This document shows positions 58,899 to 64,000 of a stretch of DNA of 64,000 nucleotides, one piece after another (position 1 is the first letter of the stretch; every line of letters begins with the position of its first letter). The notes beneath the pieces are model-generated. The model made no database searches, was not told where the DNA came from, and saw only the letters and a list, made by a program, of their open reading frames with translations. The position numbers and the translations under genes are program-made. Origin of the DNA: Herbaspirillum autotrophicum. Its GTDB lineage: Bacteria > Pseudomonadota > Gammaproteobacteria > Burkholderiales > Burkholderiaceae_D. The stretch spans positions 1 through 64,000 of the forward strand of contig NZ_LFLS01000015.1 in assembly GCF_001189915.1 (NCBI RefSeq), given 5' to 3'.

Positions 58899-60494
58899 AT
58901 GAGCATCTTATCGGACATGCCGGCACTGCTGGCCCGCAATGTGGCGTTGCATGGCGACGCCATCGCTTTTATCGACGATGAGCGGGAGATCAGTTATCGC
59001 GAATTCGATGGCATGGTGCGCAATACGGTGGGCTGGCTGCAGCGGCAGGGCATCGGCGAGGGCGATATCGTGGCGGTCTGGCTGGTCAATCGCATCGAAT
59101 GGATGGCGCTGTATTTCGGGCTGGCGCATATCGGCGCCGCCATGATGACGGTCAATACCCGTTATCGCTCGCATGAAGTGGAATACATTCTGGAGCGATC
59201 CCGGGCCAAGATGCTGATATTGCAGCTGAACTTCCGCAAGATCGATTTTCCGGCAGTGTTGCGGGATGTCAGTCATGCTGCTGCGGCCAGCGTCGAACGG
59301 GTGGCAGTGGTGGACGGCGATGGCCGCTTGCCGGCCGAGATTCTCGGCAAACCGACGGTCGCCTTTGATATGCAGACGCCGGCGCCCGCTACGGCGCCGG
59401 CAGCCGCTGTCGCCGATGCGCTCAGTATTCTGTTCACTACCTCCGGCACCACCAGCGGCCCCAAACTAGTGATGCATCCGCAGCGCACGGTCACTTTGCA
59501 TAGCCAGAATGTCGCCAGGGCCTATGGTTTCGAGGAAGCCGGCGCACGTCTGCTGGCGGCGCTGCCGTTTTGCGGCGTGTTCGGTTTCAGTTCTGCCTTC
59601 GCCACGTTTGCCGCCGGCCAACCGGTGGTGCTGATGGATACCTTTGATGGCCCGACGGCGGCGCAACTGATCAATCGTCATCAGGTCACGCATGTGTTCG
59701 GCAGCGATGAAATGTTCCGCCGCATTATCGAAAACGTGGAAGGTCACGATCCGTTCCCCTCGGCACGCGTGTTTGGATTTGCAACTTTCCATCCGGGTGT
59801 GGTCGAGTTTGGCAAACAGGCCTGGAGCCGCCGTATTCCGATGACCGGCTTGTACGGATCGAGTGAAGTCAATGCCTTGTTCTCCTTGCAGCAGCAACAC
59901 TTGCCGGTAACCGATCGGATTGAAGGCGGCGGCATGCCGGCCAGCAAGGATGCCGAAATTCGCATTCGCGATATCGACTCCGGTGAAATCTTGCCGGCCG
60001 GCGGCAGCGGCACGGTGGAAATTCGCGCCGCTACCAATTTCATCGGCTATCTGAATAATCCGGAAGCCACCGCCAAGGCAATCGATGCTGAAGGTTTCTT
60101 CCGTACCGGCGACGTCGGCTTCTTGCGCGAAGACGGCAGTTTTGTATATCAGACCCGGCAGGGCGACGCAATTCGTCTGGCCGGTTATCTGGTCAGCCCG
60201 GTGGAAATCGAAGATGCCCTGAAAGCCCAGCCGGGCGTCGCCGATGTGCAAGTGGTGGCGGTCGATATCGCGCGGCAGACGCGGGCCGTGGCCTTCGCGA
60301 TTGCCCTGCCGGGACAGCAACTGGATGAGCGGCAGCTGATCGCGGCGACGGCGACCACCTTGGCCGCATTCAAGGTCCCGGCGCATATCTGGACGGTGGA
60401 TAAATTCCCGACCACGCAAAGTTCCAACGGCAACAAGATCCAGCGCGCCAAGCTGCGCGAAATGGCGATCGAGCGTCTGGCTGCCGAAGCCTGA
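58899..60494 (+). CDS. AMP-forming acyl-CoA synthetase
   Basis: I start at ATG 58899, one base after the livF stop. The 531-residue adenylate-forming enzyme has the P-loop ILFTTSGTTSGPKLVMH, YGSSEVNALFS, GDVGFLREDGSFVY and the catalytic-Lys end SSNGNKIQRAKLRE. It activates the imported acid as its CoA thioester, the entry point of the pathway. The substrate pocket cannot be read from sequence; the ANL family ranges from short-chain to aromatic acids. Confidence 0.92.
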   Translation: MSILSDMPALLARNVALHGDAIAFIDDEREISYREFDGMVRNTVGWLQRQGIGEGDIVAVWLVNRIEWMALYFGLAHIGAAMMTVNTRYRSHEVEYILERSRAKMLILQLNFRKIDFPAVLRDVSHAAAASVERVAVVDGDGRLPAEILGKPTVAFDMQTPAPATAPAAAVADALSILFTTSGTTSGPKLVMHPQRTVTLHSQNVARAYGFEEAGARLLAALPFCGVFGFSSAFATFAAGQPVVLMDTFDGPTAAQLINRHQVTHVFGSDEMFRRIIENVEGHDPFPSARVFGFATFHPGVVEFGKQAWSRRIPMTGLYGSSEVNALFSLQQQHLPVTDRIEGGGMPASKDAEIRIRDIDSGEILPAGGSGTVEIRAATNFIGYLNNPEATAKAIDAEGFFRTGDVGFLREDGSFVYQTRQGDAIRLAGYLVSPVEIEDALKAQPGVADVQVVAVDIARQTRAVAFAIALPGQQLDERQLIAATATTLAAFKVPAHIWTVDKFPTTQSSNGNKIQRAKLREMAIERLAAEA

Positions 60495-60533
60495 TGTTGA
60501 AACGCACGTATTCATTTTTCAGGAGCACACCGC

Positions 60534-61004
60534 ATGGCATCGTATTACCTTGAAGACTTTGCAGTTGACCAGTTGTTTGAAAGCAGCGGCAGAACCATCA
60601 CCGAAGCCGATCTGACTTTCTTTTCCATGATTTCAGGCGACTGGAATCCGATTCACTGCAACGTTGAATTTGCGAAGAAGACCCGTTACGGCGAACGGGT
60701 AGTGCACGGCGTGTTGGGTATCGCGGTCAGCACCGGCATGTTGCATGAGCTTGGCATTTTCGAAAAATCGGTGATTGCCATGCTGGGTTTCCGCAACTGG
60801 AATTTTCTGGCGCCATTGCTGGTCGGCGACACCATTCATCTGGAATTGCGCATTACCTCAGTGGAGCCCGGCAAGAGCGGGCGCAGCGGCAAGCTTGGCC
60901 GCTTGTTCCGTCTGATCAATCAACACGGCGTGGTGGTGCAGGAAGGCGAAAGCGATGTGCTGGTATTGACCAAGAGCGGCGCGCAAGCGCAAAACGAGGC
61001 ATAA
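60534..61004 (+). CDS. MaoC-type dehydratase, short single-hotdog
   Basis: A 156-residue hotdog protein: YLEDFAVDQLFESSGRTITEADLTFFSMISGDWNPIHCNVEFAKKTRYGERVVHGVLG contains the Asp-His pair of (R)-specific enoyl-CoA hydratases. Unlike the double-hotdog MaoC earlier in the operon it is a single domain and probably a dimer. A second hydration of a different intermediate is likely. TTCAGGAGCACACC precedes the ATG; the stop is 2 bases before the next gene. Confidence 0.9.
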   Translation: MASYYLEDFAVDQLFESSGRTITEADLTFFSMISGDWNPIHCNVEFAKKTRYGERVVHGVLGIAVSTGMLHELGIFEKSVIAMLGFRNWNFLAPLLVGDTIHLELRITSVEPGKSGRSGKLGRLFRLINQHGVVVQEGESDVLVLTKSGAQAQNEA

Positions 61005-61006
61005 GC

Positions 61007-61747
61007 ATGACGGAAACGGTCACCATGCAAGTGGCGCAGGGGCTGGCGACCCTGACGCTGAATCGCCCGGACAAGATGAACGCCTTGTCGGTGCAAATGT
61101 TTCTGGAATTGCAGGCGCATGTCCTGTGCATAGCTGCAGATACGGAGCATATCGGGGCGGTGGTATTGCGTGGCGCCGGTAAATGTTTTTCCGCCGGCAA
61201 TGATTTGCATGACTTGGCTGCCGGTCAGCCTTTGCCGGTGCCGCATTTGCAGGCGCGCGTGATTGAAAGCCTGGCTGATTTGCCGCAACCGGTGATCACG
61301 GCGGTGCATGGACATTGCTATACCGGCGCGCTGGAACTGGCGCTGGCTGGCGATCTGATCATTGCGGCAGAGTCGGCACGCTTTGCCGATACGCATGCCA
61401 AGTGGGCATTGACGCCGTTGTGGGGCATGAGCCAGCGCTTGCCGCGGCGGGTCGGTTTGTCCAGGGCGGCAGAAATGATGTTGCTGGGGCGGACCTATTC
61501 GGGGGCCGAAGCCCATGCCATGGGGCTGGCGAATTTTTGTGTGGCCGATGCGCAGTTCGATGCCGAAATCGAACGCACGGTGCGCGATCTGCTGAGCGGA
61601 TCGTGGTTCAGCCATCGCGCCAACAAACATCTGTTGCGCGAGACCGATGGCTTGCCGCTGGCAGCCGGACTGGCGCACGAGGTATTCCGCAATGCCGGCA
61701 AGGGACCGGATATGCAGCAGCGGATTGCCGCTTTTCGTAAAAAATGA
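61007..61747 (+). CDS. Enoyl-CoA hydratase/isomerase (crotonase) 2
   Basis: A 246-residue crotonase. VAQGLATLTLNRPDKMNALSVQM, VLRGAGKCFSAGNDLHDL and AVHGHCYTGALELALAGDLIIAAESARFAD are the oxyanion-hole segments. The ALELALAGD stretch keeps the first catalytic Glu position, and LTPLWGMSQRLPRRVG follows. The C-terminal helix region has AANKHLLRET-like sequence. Likely hydratase or isomerase of the CoA-bound substrate after MaoC. Confidence 0.9.
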   Translation: MTETVTMQVAQGLATLTLNRPDKMNALSVQMFLELQAHVLCIAADTEHIGAVVLRGAGKCFSAGNDLHDLAAGQPLPVPHLQARVIESLADLPQPVITAVHGHCYTGALELALAGDLIIAAESARFADTHAKWALTPLWGMSQRLPRRVGLSRAAEMMLLGRTYSGAEAHAMGLANFCVADAQFDAEIERTVRDLLSGSWFSHRANKHLLRETDGLPLAAGLAHEVFRNAGKGPDMQQRIAAFRKK

Positions 61748-61761
61748 TCAATGGATGAGTC

Positions 61762-62721
61762 ATGACGCAAGTCTGTAATTTGCCACAACAACTGGCATTG
61801 CCGGTGATTGCTTCGCCGATGTTTCTGGTTTCCAATCCGGCGCTGGTGATTGCTCAATGCTGTGCCGGTATCGTCGGCGCGTTCCCGGCACTCAATGCCC
61901 GGCCGCAGGAATTGCTGGATGAGTGGCTGACGACCATCGAACAGGGGCTGGCCGCCTGCCGGGCGGCCGATCCGCAGCGGGTGATTGCACCGTATGCAGT
62001 GAATCTGATCGTGCACCAGTCCAATCCGCGTCTGCAAGACGATCTCGATACCTGTATCCGGCATCGGGTGCCGGTCATCATCACTTCCTTGCACAGTCCC
62101 GATGCGGTAGTCGAGCAAGTGCATGCCTATGGCGGCATCGTGCTGCACGACGTGACCACCGTCCGGCATGCCAAAAAGGCCTTGGCGGCCGGTGTCGATG
62201 GTTTGATTCTGGTGTGCGCCGGCGCCGGCGGGCACAGCGGTGCGCTGAGTCCGTTTGCGCTGGTATCCGAAGTGCGGGCGTTTTACGATGGCTTGCTGGT
62301 GCTGGCCGGTGCGATTACCAGCGGTAACGGGATTCTGGCGGCACAGGTATTGGGTTGTCAGTTGGCCTACATGGGGACGCGCTTCATCGCTTCCGAGGAA
62401 GCTTCAGCCGTCGCCGGTTACAAGCAGATGGTGGTCGATTCCAGTGCTGCCGATATTTTGTATACGCCGTATTTTTCCGGTGTCAGTGGCAATTATCTGA
62501 AGCCGAGCATCCGCGCCAGCGGGCTTGATCCGGACAATTTGCCGGTGCATGATGCGGCCGACGTGAATTTCGCCAAGCCGAAAAAATGGAAAGAAATCTG
62601 GGGATGCGGGCAGGGCGCCGGCAACATCGACGCTATTTTGCCGGCAGCAGATATCGTGGCACGTCTGAAACAGGAATATCGCACGGCGCGGCAAAACTTC
62701 TTGCCGCCGGTGTCGGCTTAA
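61762..62721 (+). CDS. Nitronate monooxygenase / 2-nitropropane dioxygenase-like flavoprotein
   Basis: A 319-residue FMN-binding TIM barrel. LPVIASPMFLVSNPALVIAQCCAG is the family start. GGIVLHDVTTVRHAKKALAAGVDGLILVCAGAGGHSG holds the FMN phosphate loop. ITSGNGILAAQVLGCQLAYMGTRFIASEEA is the second phosphate motif. Members include nitronate monooxygenases and FabK-type enoyl reductases. In an operon of CoA enzymes a double-bond reductase or flavin oxidation is more plausible than nitro metabolism. Last gene of the operon; its stop overlaps the convergent LysE gene by 4 bases. Confidence 0.88.
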   Translation: MTQVCNLPQQLALPVIASPMFLVSNPALVIAQCCAGIVGAFPALNARPQELLDEWLTTIEQGLAACRAADPQRVIAPYAVNLIVHQSNPRLQDDLDTCIRHRVPVIITSLHSPDAVVEQVHAYGGIVLHDVTTVRHAKKALAAGVDGLILVCAGAGGHSGALSPFALVSEVRAFYDGLLVLAGAITSGNGILAAQVLGCQLAYMGTRFIASEEASAVAGYKQMVVDSSAADILYTPYFSGVSGNYLKPSIRASGLDPDNLPVHDAADVNFAKPKKWKEIWGCGQGAGNIDAILPAADIVARLKQEYRTARQNFLPPVSA

Positions 62722-63377
62722 CTGGTGCTGCGACGATAGAACGCCAGCGATCCAGCCAGCATCAGCAACACCGCGCCGCAAGAGCGATCCAGCCACAGCA
62801 CGGCGCGCTGTCGCAGCAAACTGACGGCACGCGCGCCGATCAGCGCATAGCCCAGCATCACGGCGAAGTCCATACTGGCGAATACGAGACCGATGGCGAC
62901 GTATTGCGGCCATTGCGGCTGGCCGGCATTGATGAACTGCGGCAGCAAGGCAGAGCAAAACAAATAGCCTTTGGGATTGGTGACCGCCACCAGAAATGAT
63001 TTGGCGAAAATCCGGCGCGGCGCGGCTTCGCCTTGATCGGCGGAGGTTGGCGTCAGATCAAGTCCGCCGCGCGAACGCAACAGCTTGATGCCGAGCCAGG
63101 CAAGATAGGCAGCGCCGACCCATTTGACCACGCTGAACCAGAATTCCGATGCTGCCAGCAAGGCACCCAACCCGAGCGCTACCGAACCGACCAATACAAA
63201 ATCCGACATCACCGCGCCGAACATCCCGGGCACCGAGCGCCGCACGCCGTAGCGTGCACCATTGGCCAGCGCCAGCAATACCGTCGGACCGGGCGTCACA
63301 ATGGTGACGAAGGCAACCAGGGCAAAGACCGCCAGCGTGGTGATATTCAAGGCATGAGCGAACAGTGGTATTTCCAT
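62718..63377 (-). CDS. LysE/RhtB-family amino acid exporter
   Basis: A 219-residue inner-membrane protein with about six hydrophobic segments: ALNITTLAVFALVAFVTIVTPGPTVLLALANGARYG (the PGP motif of the family), MFGAVMSDFVLVGSVALGLGALL, VVKWVGAAYLAWLGIKLLR and NPKGYLFCSALLPQFI. It exports amino acids or similar small compounds. It runs opposite to the catabolic operon and overlaps its end by 4 bases, so it is a separate transcription unit. Confidence 0.92.
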   Translation of the reverse strand: MEIPLFAHALNITTLAVFALVAFVTIVTPGPTVLLALANGARYGVRRSVPGMFGAVMSDFVLVGSVALGLGALLAASEFWFSVVKWVGAAYLAWLGIKLLRSRGGLDLTPTSADQGEAAPRRIFAKSFLVAVTNPKGYLFCSALLPQFINAGQPQWPQYVAIGLVFASMDFAVMLGYALIGARAVSLLRQRAVLWLDRSCGAVLLMLAGSLAFYRRSTS

Positions 63378-63644
63378 ATCGGCGTGGGCAGGTCAGGTGA
63401 CGGTTGTACTCGCCAGCGGTGGCGGTGAGGCTGCATCAGTTGCAGGCAATGGATGTTTATTATGCTGCACTTTGACGGCAAAAGGCGGGTATGCATCTGT
63501 CTGGTCCCTGGCATTGCCTGATGTCGGGGATAAGGCTTATCCGTTATGGTCATTGATTTTCACTGTTTGTTGTTTTTGTTGAAACTTTCTCCTTGGAAAC
63601 AAGTCAAGCGTTTTTAATCCGCTATACTTGCAAAAGTCCCGATC

Positions 63645-63890
63645 ATGCCGACGATTCTGCGTTCAGGTCCTTACCGCTTGTACTTTTACAGCCATGAGCC
63701 GAATGAGCCGCCGCACATTCACATTGATCGCGACAATGCGTCAGCCAAATTCTGGACTGAGCATGTTGCACTTGCCTGCAACGTCGGGTTTTCGGTGCAT
63801 GAGCTTGGTATGTTGTTACAGCTGGTCCGCAGGCACCGGCGATTTCTTGTGGAGGCATGGCATGACTGGTTCGGCCCTGACAAACAGTGA
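63645..63890 (+). CDS. DUF4160 protein, first of a DUF4160/DUF2442 pair
   Basis: An 81-residue protein with the DUF4160 pattern: MPTILRSGPYRLYFYSHEPNEPPHIHIDRDNASAKFW, then VALACNVGFSVHELGMLLQLVRRHRRFLVEAWHDWF. The EPNEPPHIHI core is diagnostic. A -10-like TATACT (63623-63628) is 16 bases before the ATG and no Shine-Dalgarno is seen, so the leader is very short. It overlaps the next gene by 29 bases. Such pairs are widespread in bacteria and have been proposed to be toxin-antitoxin-like; activity is not shown here. Confidence 0.9.
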   Translation: MPTILRSGPYRLYFYSHEPNEPPHIHIDRDNASAKFWTEHVALACNVGFSVHELGMLLQLVRRHRRFLVEAWHDWFGPDKQ

Positions 63891-64000
63891 TACCCGGGTA
63901 AAGTCGGTGGCAATCGATGACGCCCAACTCTCGGTGGCCCTGATGGACGGCCGTGAAATAACCGTTCCTTTGAGCTGGTACCCGCGTCTGGCAAAGGCTA
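63862..64000 (+). CDS. DUF2442 protein, right end cut by window
   Basis: Starts at ATG 63862 after GGAGG, 29 bases inside the DUF4160 gene, and runs off the window. The 46 visible residues (MTGSALTNSDTRVKSVAIDD, then LSVALMDGREITVPLSWYPRLAKA) match DUF2442, a small beta-rich family that regularly accompanies DUF4160. Probably the DNA-binding or antitoxin-like partner (inference). Confidence 0.88.
   Translation, partial: MTGSALTNSDTRVKSVAIDDAQLSVALMDGREITVPLSWYPRLAKA

Overview
The window looks like a chromosomal segment of a betaproteobacterium, most plausibly Burkholderiales/Oxalobacteraceae. This is inferred from the moderately high GC, the domain mix and the style of the prophage, not from any marker gene. 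It has two halves separated by a tRNA-Lys(CTT) gene at about 28.5 kb.

Bases 1-28,4xx are the right part of an integrated siphovirus; integrase, repressor and most replication genes must lie left of the window. It opens with the C-terminal end of a replication-type protein and two small early/late-switch genes. A lower-GC accessory block (1.6-3.6 kb) follows, with an overlapping gene pair whose second product carries a HEPN R-x4-H motif, a hairpin-rich non-coding stretch, and a lone membrane-anchored protein. The late operon comes next: HNH nuclease, a probable cos region, terminase, HK97-type head (portal, ClpP-like protease, capsid, connectors), and a lambda-type tail (tube, G/GT with a GGGAAAC slippery site, tape measure, M, L, K, I, J, LamG fibre). 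The lysis cassette has two small membrane proteins, a GH19 endolysin and Rz with Rz1 nested inside it. Two unknown AT-rich genes and a LexA-box operon (80-aa protein plus SRAP/YedK) close the prophage against the tRNA 3' end, a classic integration site.

Bases 28.6-48.4 kb are host genes: a siderophore-interacting reductase with an MFS exporter behind a strong promoter and a 14-bp palindrome; a DJ-1/AraC regulator; two Gly-rich secreted proteins with an orphan IS3-OrfA-like protein; a sensory cluster (CheY, chemoreceptor, orphan Liv-type binding protein, composite GGDEF-EAL protein) interrupted by a spermidine-synthase-fold protein; a DUF3761 protein; a NylB-like serine hydrolase; and two adjacent IclR regulators.

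Bases 49.0-62.7 kb are one long co-directional catabolic operon, divergent from the IclR genes and separated from them by two matching palindromic sites. It encodes uptake (two paralogous binding proteins, LivHMGF), CoA activation (acyl-CoA synthetase), two MaoC hydratases, two crotonases, a 3-hydroxyacyl-CoA dehydrogenase-like SDR, a citrate-synthase-fold lyase, a nitronate-monooxygenase-like flavoprotein and a ferredoxin-fold protein. Together they suggest a dedicated route that imports a carboxylic acid and breaks it down as a CoA thioester; the substrate is unknown. This operon and the prophage accessory genes are the best candidates for undescribed biology. The window ends in a DUF4160/DUF2442 pair cut by the right edge.
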